A stretch of DNA of 64,000 nucleotides from Acidobacteriota bacterium (GTDB lineage: Bacteria; Acidobacteriota; Vicinamibacteria; Vicinamibacterales; JAKQTR01). The notes beneath the pieces are model-generated. The model worked only from the letters and a program-made list of their open reading frames with translations. It was not told the DNA's origin and ran no database searches. Within the stretch, counting starts at the first letter, position 1. The number at the start of each line of letters is the position of its first letter. Made by a program: the position numbers and the translations under genes. Below are positions 33,604 through 42,160 of this stretch, piece after piece. The stretch is taken from assembly GCA_029562975.1 (NCBI GenBank), contig JAKQTR010000042.1:50381-114380 (forward strand), in the 5' to 3' direction.

Positions 33604-34488
33604 ATGAGCACGCGCAAAGGCATCATCCTCGCGGGCGGCGCCGGGACGCGCCTGTATCCGGTCACCCAGGGCGTCTCCAAGCAGCTGCTGCCCGTCTACG
33701 ACAAGCCGATGATCTACTACCCGCTCAGCACGCTGATGCTGGCGGGCATCCGCGACATCCTCGTCATCTCGACGCCGCAGGACACGCCGCGCTTCGAGCA
33801 CCTCCTGGCCGACGGATCGCAGTGGGGCCTCTCGATCAGCTACGCCGTGCAGCCCGAGCCGAACGGCATCGCGCAGGCGTTCGTCATCGGCCGCGCGTTC
33901 GTCGTCGGCGGGCCGTCGACGCTCGTTCTCGGGGACAATATCTTCTACGGCGACAGCCTGCAGGAGATCCTGGCGAACGCGGGCGCGCGCGACGAGGGCG
34001 CGACTGTGTTCGCCTACCACGTCGACGATCCCGAGCGCTACGGCGTCGTTGGGTTCGACGCGGCGGGCCGCGCGACGTCCATCGAGGAGAAGCCGGTGCG
34101 CCCCAAGTCGAGCTACGCCGTCACCGGCCTCTACTTCTACGACAGCCAGGTGGCCGATCTCGCCGCGTCGCTGACGCCGTCGGCGCGCGGCGAGCTGGAG
34201 ATCACCGACCTCAACCGCCTCTATCTCGACCGCGGGCAGCTGGCCGTTGAGAAGATGGGGCGCGGCTATGCGTGGCTCGACACGGGCACGCACGAGTCGC
34301 TGCTCGAGGCCGGGCTCTTCATCCAGACGATCGAGCGCCGGCAGGGCCTGAAGATCGCGTGCCCCGAGGAGATCGCGTTCCGCCAGGGCTTCATCGGCGC
34401 GGCACAGGTCGAGCGCCTCGCCGACGCCCTCGGCAGGAGCAACTACGCGAACTACCTGCGCCGCCTGCTGGAGGAAGCACGTTCGTAG
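33604..34488 (+). CDS. rmlA: Glucose-1-phosphate thymidylyltransferase RmlA
   Basis: Makes dTDP-glucose from dTTP and glucose-1-phosphate, the first step towards dTDP-rhamnose and other deoxysugars. The 294-residue product has [73 protein letters not shown] and [13 protein letters not shown], all diagnostic. No rmlB, rmlC or rmlD lies next to it, so the later steps must be encoded elsewhere. Confidence 0.95.
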   Translation: MSTRKGIILAGGAGTRLYPVTQGVSKQLLPVYDKPMIYYPLSTLMLAGIRDILVISTPQDTPRFEHLLADGSQWGLSISYAVQPEPNGIAQAFVIGRAFVVGGPSTLVLGDNIFYGDSLQEILANAGARDEGATVFAYHVDDPERYGVVGFDAAGRATSIEEKPVRPKSSYAVTGLYFYDSQVADLAASLTPSARGELEITDLNRLYLDRGQLAVEKMGRGYAWLDTGTHESLLEAGLFIQTIERRQGLKIACPEEIAFRQGFIGAAQVERLADALGRSNYANYLRRLLEEARS

Positions 34489-34526
34489 CACCGTCAGAGA
34501 CAAAACGCCCATGGGGGCGGGCGGCG

Positions 34527-34601
34527 CGACGCCCGGGGGCCAGGGTGCTGAGAAACAGCGAGTCTGACCAGCCCCCAACCCCTGCTCCCCAGCCCCTGGA
34601 G
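34527..34601. repeat. Degenerate inverted repeat between rmlA and a repeat-rich gene
   Basis: The left arm (34,527-34,553: CGCCCGGGGGCCAGGGTGCT) faces a right arm (34,566-34,601) made of GACCAGCCCCCAACCCCTGC and CCCCAGCCCCTGGAG. It belongs to the same kind of element as that after parB, but is more diverged (CCAGCCCC rather than CTAGCCCC units). Confidence 0.5.
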
Positions 34602-34610
34602 AAAGACCCC

Positions 34611-35729
34611 ATGCCTCCCCGCTTCGCCTTCTGGACGATCATCCTCGACGGGGCGCCCACGTCCTTCCGCACGCGCGAACGGGACGAGATCCTGCCGCTC
34701 TTCAACCAGCTGAAGGCCAAGAACCCGACGGCGGAGCTCAAGTGGTTCTCGGGCGGCAGGCTGTGGGACTCCCCGGAGCAGGCCAAGGAAGCGCGGCACC
34801 TGGAGCGCGTTCGCACGTTCCGCGAAGAGCGCAGGAAACAGGAGCGGGACGCACGGGAGCGGACGCTCGGACTAGGAGGCGAGTCCGGGCGCGCGCCGGA
34901 GCGCGAGGCCGCGCGCGGGGAAGATCCGCTGGCTGAGTTCCGGCGCCAGCACGGCCGGCCTGCCGACGGCAGCGACGACCCCTCGACCCGCAGAGCGTCC
35001 GCTCCAGCGGTCGGACGCGGGCCGTCGGCTCGTTCGAAGAAGAGAAGGCGTCGGTGGAGCCGCGAGTCGGCGCCGGCGGAGCCCGGGGTTTTCGGACCCG
35101 TGGATTCGGCTCCCGGGCCGCCGAAGGCCGAGCGCCGCGGCAAGGACTGGCGGCCGGGAGGCGAGCACAAGGACCCGCGCGACAAGTACAAGCTGCCGCC
35201 CGGAGCGAAGCGGAAGCGGTGGAAGGAGCGGCACCTCGGGCCCCGCGGTCGGAAGCCTCCCCATCCGTCCTTCGAGACTCGGGCTGAAGCGGATCTGCCG
35301 CGCGAGGATCGTCGTCGTGAGGCTCGGCCGTTCAGCGATCGGCCGCGCGGCGACCATCTACAAGGCGACCGCCCGTTCGGCGACCGCCCGTTCGGCGATC
35401 GCCCGTTCGGCGATCGCCCGCGCGGCGACAAGCCGTTCGGCCAGAAGCCGTTCGGTTCGAAGCCCTTCGGCGGGAAGCCCAGAGGCGGCCGGCCATTCGG
35501 CACGAAGCCGTCCGGCAGCAAGCCGGCAGGCCCAGGCGGACCGCGGCGATTCGGATCGAAATCCGGTGGCGACCCCGGCGGCTACGGGAAAAAGCCAGGC
35601 GCGCCAGGCAGGGGGCCGGGGCCGGGCAAGCCGTCCTCTCCTCGCAAGCCCTTCGGCGGTAGACCGTCCGGCCCGCGTTCGTTCGATCGCCGCCCGCCGC
35701 GCGACCGCAACCGCCGCGGACCGAAGTAG
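34611..35729 (+). CDS. Uncharacterised basic low-complexity protein with DRPFG repeats
   Basis: A 372-residue protein in three parts. Residues 1-75 look folded and conserved-like (FAFWTIILDGAPTSFRTRER, LKWFSGGRLWDSPEQAKEAR). Residues 75-190 are charged and helix-prone. The rest is an extreme Arg/Gly/Pro/Lys tail with runs of GDRPFG, KPFG and RPSGPR units. Such tails are common in RNA-binding or ribosome-associated proteins, so a nucleic-acid role is possible. I do not recognise the family. The start follows a GGAG sequence, and codon use matches the coding strand throughout. Confidence 0.7.
   Translation: MPPRFAFWTIILDGAPTSFRTRERDEILPLFNQLKAKNPTAELKWFSGGRLWDSPEQAKEARHLERVRTFREERRKQERDARERTLGLGGESGRAPEREAARGEDPLAEFRRQHGRPADGSDDPSTRRASAPAVGRGPSARSKKRRRRWSRESAPAEPGVFGPVDSAPGPPKAERRGKDWRPGGEHKDPRDKYKLPPGAKRKRWKERHLGPRGRKPPHPSFETRAEADLPREDRRREARPFSDRPRGDHLQGDRPFGDRPFGDRPFGDRPRGDKPFGQKPFGSKPFGGKPRGGRPFGTKPSGSKPAGPGGPRRFGSKSGGDPGGYGKKPGAPGRGPGPGKPSSPRKPFGGRPSGPRSFDRRPPRDRNRRGPK
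35331..35530 (+). repeat. 15-bp in-frame tandem repeat (GACCGCCCGTTCGGC)
   Basis: Four to five near-identical 15-bp units encoding DRPFG at about 35,365-35,420 grade into diverged KPFG-type units up to about 35,530. The unit length is a multiple of three, so copy-number change would keep the frame. Confidence 0.8.
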
Positions 35730-35742
35730 CGCCGAGCGCCGG

Positions 35743-36237
35743 TCAGGCCGGAAGGGCCGATACCGCCCGCGGCGTCGGACGCCGGCGAACCGACAACCGG
35801 ACGTCGCAATCGAGCGCCTCGAGCAGCACCAGCATCCTGTCCACCGACTTCCGGGTGTTCGTCTGGTTCAGGAGGCGGTACAACTGCGACGGCGACGTGG
35901 CCATGCGCCGGGCTAGTTCCCGCCGGCTCAGGCCAGCCTGTGCGAGGCGCGCCTGCGCGGCCAGCGTCAACTCGTACAGCAGCGCGTCCCGCATGTAGCG
36001 CGGGTCCCTGTTGTAGTCGAGGACCTGCTCCATGTGAACGGTACCCGTGTGCCCGGACGCGGCCCGGTAACTGAAGCCCTCGCTGCCGATCTCCGGATCG
36101 ACGGCGGCCGATACGACCGTGTCGTCCCGGGCGAGTCCGGGTTCCAGCCTTGAGTACGGCAACCGGTAGGTCGATCCGCCCGCCTTGACGGTGAAATCGC
36201 GGCGATGGTTGTTGAACGCCACGGACCGGATCTTCAC
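35743..36237 (-). CDS. XRE-type helix-turn-helix protein (antitoxin-like)
   Basis: Protein of 164 residues. The N-terminal half has a compact beta-type domain (VKIRSVAFNNHRRDFTVKAG, SRLEPGLARDD) typical of DUF2442-like proteins. The C-terminal part has an HTH: AQAGLSRRELARRMATSPSQ, then LYRLLNQTNTRKSVDRMLVL. It starts at a GTG preceded by GGAGGGG and overlaps the upstream small gene by GTGA on the same strand. The arrangement resembles toxin-antitoxin pairs, in which the DNA-binding protein would be the antitoxin and autoregulator. Function is inferred. Confidence 0.75.
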   Translation of the reverse strand: MKIRSVAFNNHRRDFTVKAGGSTYRLPYSRLEPGLARDDTVVSAAVDPEIGSEGFSYRAASGHTGTVHMEQVLDYNRDPRYMRDALLYELTLAAQARLAQAGLSRRELARRMATSPSQLYRLLNQTNTRKSVDRMLVLLEALDCDVRLSVRRRPTPRAVSALPA

Positions 36238-36428
36238 AACAGCCCCTCCCGCCGCAGCGCCGCAATCAATTCCAGCACCCGGCGCGTTGCCCTGCCCTTC
36301 ATCGCCTTCCCGTTCTCGAGGTCCCACTTCAGCACGAGCGTTCCCCCGCGGTAGACGTGAACGTGACGCGGGCCGTGGTCACCTTTCCAGGCTAGGAACA
36401 CGAATCCTCCGCGGCGGACCTTCGGCAT
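36234..36428 (-). CDS. DUF4160-like small protein (toxin-like)
   Basis: A 64-residue basic protein, MPKVRRGGFVFLAWKGDHG followed by PRHVHVYRGGTLVLKWDLEN. The motif GDHGPRHVHV is characteristic of the DUF4160 family, often encoded directly upstream of a DUF2442 or HTH protein. Here it precedes the XRE gene with a four-base overlap, so both are probably translated together. No biochemical role can be given. Confidence 0.75.
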   Translation of the reverse strand: MPKVRRGGFVFLAWKGDHGPRHVHVYRGGTLVLKWDLENGKAMKGRATRRVLELIAALRREGLL

Positions 36429-36617
36429 AAAGTGTTACCACAAGAGGTTCTGTTTATCAAGGCGGCTGATCCTGCCACACAGGCGGTTGCGACGCATGGC
36501 AGTGGTTGCGTACTCGCGGCCCGAAACCGCCCTACGCCGGACAGACGAGGCAATGGCCGTGCCGCTTCTCTACAGTTCTTCCCACTCTGTCCGATACGGT
36601 TCCACGGAGGGCAGCTC

Positions 36618-36833
36618 GTGGAACGGAAAGCCGTTTCGATCATGAAAGCATGCGCGCTCGTCGGCGTCAGCCGGCGCACCATCTATAACTGGATCACCGC
36701 GGGCAAGGTCGAGTACGTGAGGACGGCCGGCGGGTCGATCCGGATCTTCGTGGACTCGCTCTGGCGCGATCCGCAGATGGGGCAGGCGGCGCTTGACGGC
36801 ACTTTCGCCATGCCGTACGAGGCGCACCGGTGA
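36618..36833 (+). CDS. Small HTH (MerR/excisionase-type) DNA-binding protein
   Basis: A 71-residue protein with SIMKACALVGVSRRTIYNWI followed by TAGKVEYVRTAGGSIRIFVD, a winged-helix pattern like the HTH_17/excisionase family. The GTG at 36,618 is preceded by GGAGG at seven bases. It overlaps the next gene by GTGA. It is divergent from the toxin-antitoxin-like pair across a 189-bp gap (36,429-36,617), which I could not interpret. Confidence 0.8.
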   Translation: MERKAVSIMKACALVGVSRRTIYNWITAGKVEYVRTAGGSIRIFVDSLWRDPQMGQAALDGTFAMPYEAHR

Positions 36834-37045
36834 GCGCGGATCCGGCCGAGCTGCGTCAGCTGTTCCACGCGCTGAACAACCAGCTCGGTATCATCCTGTC
36901 TCACGCCGAGCTCATCGAGGCGAAGGCGCAGGATGAGCGGCAGAAAGCGCGGGCCGGCCAGGTCGTCGCCGCCGCCGTCGAGGCGCTCGCCGCGGCCCGT
37001 CAGATTCGCCTGGCGGTGGAGGGAGCATCTCTCCCGAGCCCCTAG
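36830..37045 (+). CDS. Free-standing DHp-like helical protein
   Basis: A 71-residue protein whose helix LFHALNNQLGIILSHAELIE resembles the phosphoacceptor helix of HDFNN-type histidine kinases (HDFNNLLTVILGYAEL). The histidine and both asparagines are conserved, and a second helix rich in Arg/Ala/Glu follows. There is no ATPase or receiver domain. It is translated through a GTGA overlap with the HTH gene. It may be a stand-alone phosphotransfer or dimerisation module, or a degenerate kinase fragment. The similarity is short, so certainty is moderate. Confidence 0.65.
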   Translation: MSADPAELRQLFHALNNQLGIILSHAELIEAKAQDERQKARAGQVVAAAVEALAAARQIRLAVEGASLPSP

Positions 37046-37336
37046 CACGGCCTCTGGTTTCCGACCTCCGGTTTCCGACCCGCAATCCCCTTTTCGTCAC
37101 CCCGTTGACATCCTGTGCAATCCAGCCCGTCATGGTTTTGACGCCGCGGCCTCACGAGCGCTGCACGCGGCTGCACGGTTCTTCTCCGAAACTCGGCATC
37201 AAGTCGTTGAATATCAACGAATTGCGGGCGTCTTCACGGCACGGCGCATCCCATCGCGTCTTTGACGAATCGTGGCACCCGCGTTGCGTCAATGACGGTC
37301 GCGTACGGACACGCCGACTACGTCCTGGAGATCCCG

Positions 37337-38260
37337 ATGAGCGCTCAGACACTCTCCCCAGCCCGTCAGACCCGAATCGTCAAGACCCTGCCGTTCGTGG
37401 AGGCGCTCGCGCGGCGGATGGCCGCCTCGATGCCGCACTCGATCGACATCGGCGACCTCGTCCAGGACGGAGTGATGGGGCTCATGGACGCCGTCCGGCG
37501 GTTCGACGAGAGCCGGGGCATCAAGTTCGAGACGTTTGCCGAGCGCCGCGTCCGCGGGGCGATGATTGACGCGCTGCGCCGCGAGGCGTGGCCGCGCGGC
37601 GTCCGCCGCGTGCGCCGCGAGCTCGAGGCCGCGCGCGAGGAGCTCCGCCGCACGATGGGCTGCGAGCCGTCGATGGCCGACCTGGCGGCCAAAGTCGGGT
37701 CCGACGAGAAGCGCCTCAGCCGCACGATCGTGCGGATCAACACGATCGAATCGACGTCGCCCTACAGCATCGGCGACGGGGTGGACGAGGCGAACATGCC
37801 GACGGCGCTCATCCCGTCAGAGCCCGAGTCGCCCGACAAGGCGTTCCAGCGCTGCGAGACGGAGGAGCGCGTCCGCGCCGCCATCGCGTCGCTCCCGTGG
37901 CGCGAGCGCAAGGTCGTGCGCCTCTACTACTACAACGAAGCCACGATGAAGGACATCGGCGCGGAGATCGGGGTGAACGAGTCGCGCGTGTCGCAGCTCC
38001 ACGCGCGGGCCATCCAGCGCCTGCGGGCCGCCCTCGGCCCGGAGACCGATCCCAAGTCGGCCGCGACCATCATGCGCGACGCCATCGCGGCCTTCCAGCA
38101 GAAGCCCAGGATGCTCAAGGCGCAGCTTGCGACCGTGCCCGCGCCGCTCGCGGCCCGCGCGAAGGCGCCGGCGGTTCCGGCCTGGACGCGGATGCCCGTG
38201 GCGATGGCCGCGGAGAAGCCGGCGCGGAAGCGGATCGGCCAGAGCCAGAAGCCGGCCTGA
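37337..38260 (+). CDS. FliA/WhiG-type RNA polymerase sigma factor
   Basis: Alternative sigma-70 family factor of 307 residues. Region 2 is visible as HSIDIGDLVQDGVMGLMDAVRRFDE with RGIKFETFAERRVRGAMID, then region 3 (MGCEPSMADLAAKVG) and region 4 (LPWRERKVVRLYYYNEATMKDIGAEIGVNESRVSQLHARAI). A basic Ala/Pro/Lys tail of about 60 residues follows. The ATG at 37,337 has GGAGA five bases upstream; an upstream ATG at 37,292 lacks one. The sigma-28 type normally drives motility or stress genes, but no flagellar genes are nearby. Confidence 0.9.
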   Translation: MSAQTLSPARQTRIVKTLPFVEALARRMAASMPHSIDIGDLVQDGVMGLMDAVRRFDESRGIKFETFAERRVRGAMIDALRREAWPRGVRRVRRELEAAREELRRTMGCEPSMADLAAKVGSDEKRLSRTIVRINTIESTSPYSIGDGVDEANMPTALIPSEPESPDKAFQRCETEERVRAAIASLPWRERKVVRLYYYNEATMKDIGAEIGVNESRVSQLHARAIQRLRAALGPETDPKSAATIMRDAIAAFQQKPRMLKAQLATVPAPLAARAKAPAVPAWTRMPVAMAAEKPARKRIGQSQKPA

Positions 38261-38489
38261 CGCGTGCCGGCGTGCCGCTCTGCGCTCGCGGATAGACCCA
38301 GCCTCCGGGCGCGGCTCCGGCAGTGGATCCTCGCTGCCGGCTGTGGCATAACTACCCGCCACGAGGTGGTTCGCGGCCGGACCGACTCTGCGTTCCTCGA
38401 GATGCGGACCGGCCCTCAGCGGCAAGCCTCTGCAGGCGCCTGCCATGCGCACCCGATAGGATGCAGGGTGCCGGGGAAGTCCCTGAGCC

Positions 38490-39383
38490 GTGAAGAAGCA
38501 CGCGTTCCTGATCATCGCCCACCAGGACCCGGTGTTGCTCCAGCAGCTCGTCTCCCTGCTCGATGACGAGCGAAACGGCATCTATCTGCTTGTGGACTCG
38601 AAGAGCGGGCTTCGTGTCGACGGGTTCGCCCCGACGCGCGCATCGCTCACGCTGCTTCCGCCGGCTCCGGTGTGGTGGGGCGGCGTCTCGACCATTTGCG
38701 CCGAACTGAGTCTCCTGAGAGCAGCGGCTGCGCATCGCTACCACTACTACCACTTGCTGTCCGGCGCGGATCTTCCGCTCGTGAGTCAGGACTGTCTGCA
38801 CGCGAGACTCGCGGACACGGACTTCGAGTACGTCGAGTTCCATGAGGGAGCCAGGGACTTTGCCCGCTGGAAGGTAGCCTACTACCACCTCCTGGTTGAG
38901 ACGGCTCCCTACAGGGCGTGGTGGGCTTACCGCATGGTGGGGCGGGCGCTCATCAGATTGCAGGCGCTGGCCGGAATCGATAGAACCAGGGGCTCCAGGA
39001 CATGCTTCCACCACGGCTCCGCGTTCTTCTCAATTACTCACGACCTGGCGCTGTACGTCCTCGCGCGAGAACGGTGGGTGCGCGAACGCTTTCGGCACAC
39101 TGTGACCTGTGACGAGGTGTTCCTCCAGACGCTGGCCATGCGGTCGCCGTTCAGGGGAAAGCTCGCCGGGGAACACGGCATCAAGCCGGCCAATCTCCGC
39201 TTGATCGACTGGGCCACGAAGCGTCGGCACCGGAACTCCCCGTACGTCTTCCGGATGCCGGACTACGCGCGGTTGCGGGATGCCAGCGAGACCTGCCTGT
39301 TCGCTCGGAAGTTCAGCCGCGCAGTCGATGCGAAGATCGTCGATTTCGTGGTGCACGAGCTGCGAACACGCGGCTCTCTGTGA
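38490..39383 (+). CDS. GT14-like (Core-2/I-branching) glycosyltransferase
   Basis: Probable N-acetylglucosaminyl- or xylosyl-type transferase, 297 residues. It starts HAFLIIAHQDPVLLQQLVSLLD and carries WWGGVSTICAELSLL and YHYYHLLSGADLPL, the hallmark of bacterial GT14 proteins. A DEVFLQTL segment late in the sequence is also typical. It is the first gene of the large glycan locus, after a 229-bp gap without recognisable features. Sugar donor and acceptor cannot be deduced. Confidence 0.85.
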   Translation: MKKHAFLIIAHQDPVLLQQLVSLLDDERNGIYLLVDSKSGLRVDGFAPTRASLTLLPPAPVWWGGVSTICAELSLLRAAAAHRYHYYHLLSGADLPLVSQDCLHARLADTDFEYVEFHEGARDFARWKVAYYHLLVETAPYRAWWAYRMVGRALIRLQALAGIDRTRGSRTCFHHGSAFFSITHDLALYVLARERWVRERFRHTVTCDEVFLQTLAMRSPFRGKLAGEHGIKPANLRLIDWATKRRHRNSPYVFRMPDYARLRDASETCLFARKFSRAVDAKIVDFVVHELRTRGSL

Positions 39384-39614
39384 CGGCTTCGGGGTAAGAT
39401 TGACCGATTCGCCGGCCCAAGGGTGGGCGTTTCGGCACGGCCTGTAAGTCACGGGGCGGAGTTGTGCCTTGCCTCGTTCCGTGCGCCTGTTGAATCGACT
39501 GCACAGCCCTTGCGTGTGAAGCGTCGCGGCGGGGAGCCTCGCCTTCGAGCCGGAATCGGGCTAACCCCGCGTGTTTGCCGCCGCTGAAGACCCATCGAGG
39601 CCGCACAGCGAAGC

Positions 39615-40916
39615 ATGCCTGCGCCCACCCTCGCCTCGCGAACCGAAGGCGGGACCAGTGCTTTCCAGCGTTGGTTCCCAGTCCTACCGTTCTTCGCCTA
39701 CTGGATTGGCACGCTCCTGCTGTTCGAGTTCGGCCCTCTCGTCAACGACCCCCTCCATGCCGAAACGTACGTGTACCTCCTCACCGGACTCGCGTGCTTC
39801 GCGGCCGCCTATGCCGCCGGGCTTGCGGGGCGCCGATGGCTGCGACCGGTCCAGACGCTTCGCGAAGCGGCGCTGGCCTACGCATGGTTGCGATGGACTG
39901 CTCCAGCCGCCCTGATCGGCGCGGCGGGACTGGTGCTGGATCGCCTCCTGAGCGGAGCAGGCAGCTTCAGCCGCACGCTGACAGAAACGCAGTACGTTCG
40001 TGAAGAGTTCGGGTGGAACACGACCTGGATCACCACGCTGAGCGTCGCGCCCTACTGCCTGTCCCTTGTTTCCCTGGCTGCGTACTTCGTTTCCGAGAAA
40101 CACCGACGCCTGCCCGGCTACATCCACGCCATGATCATCGCCCAGGTGGCGCTTCTGGCGTACAACGCCTTCTTGTCGGCCAATCGAGGCGTCTTCTTCT
40201 GGTTGCTGACCTATTGGCTGTTCCACTTGTTCTTCGTGAGGGGCTTCGGCGTCAGGACATTCCTCACCGCCCGCGCGCTGCGAGTGCCGCGCCTCGCCTT
40301 CATCGCCGTCCTTGCCGTGTCTCTGTCCTATATCTACTTCATTGCTCGGTACCGAAGCAGCGAGATGTACCTCACCTACCTGGTGAGCACCGAGGGAACG
40401 TCGCTGCGTTACTCGCTCCCGGACATAGACACGCCGGCGCTCGGAGCGCTGATCAGCCTGATGCAGTACGGCACCCACGAGTACGGTTTCATCGACGCAT
40501 TTCTTGAGCGCGCCGATCCAGTGGCCTTCAACCCCGGATACTTGCTCGGCTCCCGCGTGCTTGACCAGGTCCGCAGGGTCGTTCCGGGATACGAAACACA
40601 AGGGGAAATCGTTGCGGGACGATGGATCAGCGACGCGGGGCTGGCGCCGTGGGCGTGGCCATCGGTGTTCGGATGGCTGCTCGCCCTGTTCGGGTACTTG
40701 GGTGCGCCGCTCTTCCTCGCCGGCTTGGGGTTCACGTACGGACGGCTTGCGCGGGAGTACCTCTGGTCGGGATCGTTCGGCTCCCTGGTGATCGTGTTCA
40801 GCTTGTACACGGCGCTGAACATGAGCTTCAACTGGATTGGCGGCGACTTACAGCAGAACACCGGATATCTCGTAGGACTTGGGCTGCTCTTGTGGCGGCG
40901 GCAGGTTCCGAGATGA
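39615..40916 (+). CDS. wzy: Wzy-like oligosaccharide repeat-unit polymerase
   Basis: Integral membrane protein of 433 residues with about ten to twelve hydrophobic segments (for example PFFAYWIGTLLLFEFG, AYAAGLAGRRW, LTYWLFHLFFVRGF, FIAVLAVSLSYIYFI). One large loop lies in the second half (MQYGTHEYGFIDAFLERADP). This layout fits polymerases that join lipid-linked repeat units. The family is too variable for certainty, so O-antigen ligase is an alternative. It overlaps the next gene by four bases. Confidence 0.7.
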   Translation: MPAPTLASRTEGGTSAFQRWFPVLPFFAYWIGTLLLFEFGPLVNDPLHAETYVYLLTGLACFAAAYAAGLAGRRWLRPVQTLREAALAYAWLRWTAPAALIGAAGLVLDRLLSGAGSFSRTLTETQYVREEFGWNTTWITTLSVAPYCLSLVSLAAYFVSEKHRRLPGYIHAMIIAQVALLAYNAFLSANRGVFFWLLTYWLFHLFFVRGFGVRTFLTARALRVPRLAFIAVLAVSLSYIYFIARYRSSEMYLTYLVSTEGTSLRYSLPDIDTPALGALISLMQYGTHEYGFIDAFLERADPVAFNPGYLLGSRVLDQVRRVVPGYETQGEIVAGRWISDAGLAPWAWPSVFGWLLALFGYLGAPLFLAGLGFTYGRLAREYLWSGSFGSLVIVFSLYTALNMSFNWIGGDLQQNTGYLVGLGLLLWRRQVPR

Positions 40917-42160
40917 CGCGGCTCCCGCCCCCGAGCAGCGCCTCGGCGGTTTCCGCTTCCAAGCCTGTCGTCTTCGTCGTCATTGGGCACTACCTGCCGG
41001 GATGGAAGGCAGGCGGCCAGGTCGCGACAACGTCCGCGGCGATCGACTCTCTCCGAGCGCATGTCGGGTTCCGGGTGGTCTGCCTGGACCGCGACTTGAG
41101 GGACGCGAATGCTTACCCGGGCGTGACGACGGGCGTCTGGCGCGACATTGGAGGGGCCCTGGTGTGCCATCTTCCCGCCAGTCGGCTGGTCAAGTGGTGG
41201 CGGGATCCGGCGATGACGGGGATCGGGTACGACCTGCTCTGGCTTCACGGGCTGTTTTCGACCTCCACGATCACCACGCTGGCGCGCCGCCGGCTCCCAG
41301 GGTTTCGTCCGACTCCGGCCATCGTGGTCCCGCACGGTGAGCTCTCTGAAGGCGCCCTGAGCATCAAGCCTCTCAAGAAGACCGTGTTCCTGGCGGCGGC
41401 GAAGTCGGCCGGCCTCTATCGAGGGCTCTGGTGGCAAGTCTCCGGTCCCTCGGAAGCGGCCGATGTGGGCAGGGTCTTCCCGCGCCTGCCCGCGGAGCGC
41501 ATCCGCATCGTCCGAAACCCGTCCGGACAGGCGTTCGTGCCCTCCCAGCCGGCAGATAAGCCTGGCGCCGGCCGCTCGAAGACCCGGGGACGCCTCCGCG
41601 TGGCGTTTCTGTCGAGGATCTCGCCGAAGAAGAACCTGGACGTCGCGCTTCGCGTGCTGCAGGCAGCCGACGGCCACGTCGACTTCGACATCTTCGGACC
41701 GATCGACGACGACAGGCACTGGGCACGATGCCAGGATTTGGCCCAGGCGCTGCCGCGGAGCGTCCGCGTCACCTACCGGGGCCCGGTGGAGCCCGCGTTG
41801 GTGCCGTCGACGCTGCGTGACTACCACGCCCTGCTGCTGCCGACGCGGGGCGAGAACTTCGGTCACGTGATCCTCGAGGCGCTGCAGGCCGGCTGCCTGC
41901 CCCTCATCAGCGACACCACGCCATGGAGAGGCCTGGAGCGCGCCCGCGCGGGCTGGGACATCCCGCTCTCGGACATGCCTCGGTTCAAAGCCGCGCTCAG
42001 GCGGCTCACGGCGATGGACGAGGCCGAGTTCCTCGAATGGTCCGCGTCAGCCATGCGTCTGGGCCAGGCCGCCGCCGCGGATCCGCAACCGATCGCCCAG
42101 CTTCGGGCGCTCTTCTGTGACGCGCTGGAACAAGTGGACCTCGCCGGCTCCGCCCGATGA
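40913..42160 (+). CDS. GT4-family glycosyltransferase
   Basis: A 415-residue GT-B enzyme. The N-terminal domain contains GHYLPGWKAGGQVATTSAAI and a conserved VVPHGELSEGALSI, followed by LRVAFLSRISPKKNLDVALR and ALLLPTRGENFGHVILEALQ, the donor-binding E-x7-E-type motif of GT4. It retains both domains at normal length. The nucleotide sugar is unknown. It overlaps both neighbours. Confidence 0.88.
   Translation: MTRLPPPSSASAVSASKPVVFVVIGHYLPGWKAGGQVATTSAAIDSLRAHVGFRVVCLDRDLRDANAYPGVTTGVWRDIGGALVCHLPASRLVKWWRDPAMTGIGYDLLWLHGLFSTSTITTLARRRLPGFRPTPAIVVPHGELSEGALSIKPLKKTVFLAAAKSAGLYRGLWWQVSGPSEAADVGRVFPRLPAERIRIVRNPSGQAFVPSQPADKPGAGRSKTRGRLRVAFLSRISPKKNLDVALRVLQAADGHVDFDIFGPIDDDRHWARCQDLAQALPRSVRVTYRGPVEPALVPSTLRDYHALLLPTRGENFGHVILEALQAGCLPLISDTTPWRGLERARAGWDIPLSDMPRFKAALRRLTAMDEAEFLEWSASAMRLGQAAAADPQPIAQLRALFCDALEQVDLAGSAR

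Noticed and set aside
35331..35530. Repeats in the 34,611 gene as a CRISPR array
   Set aside because: The units are contiguous without spacers, 15 bp long and in frame with the protein.
36861..36878. TGTTCCACGCGCTGAACA as a second parS
   Set aside because: The centre is GCGC rather than CGTG, the length is wrong, and it lies inside a coding sequence.
38261..38489. Possible gene between the sigma factor and the GT14 gene
   Set aside because: Only short frames without a ribosome-binding site or protein-like composition were found.
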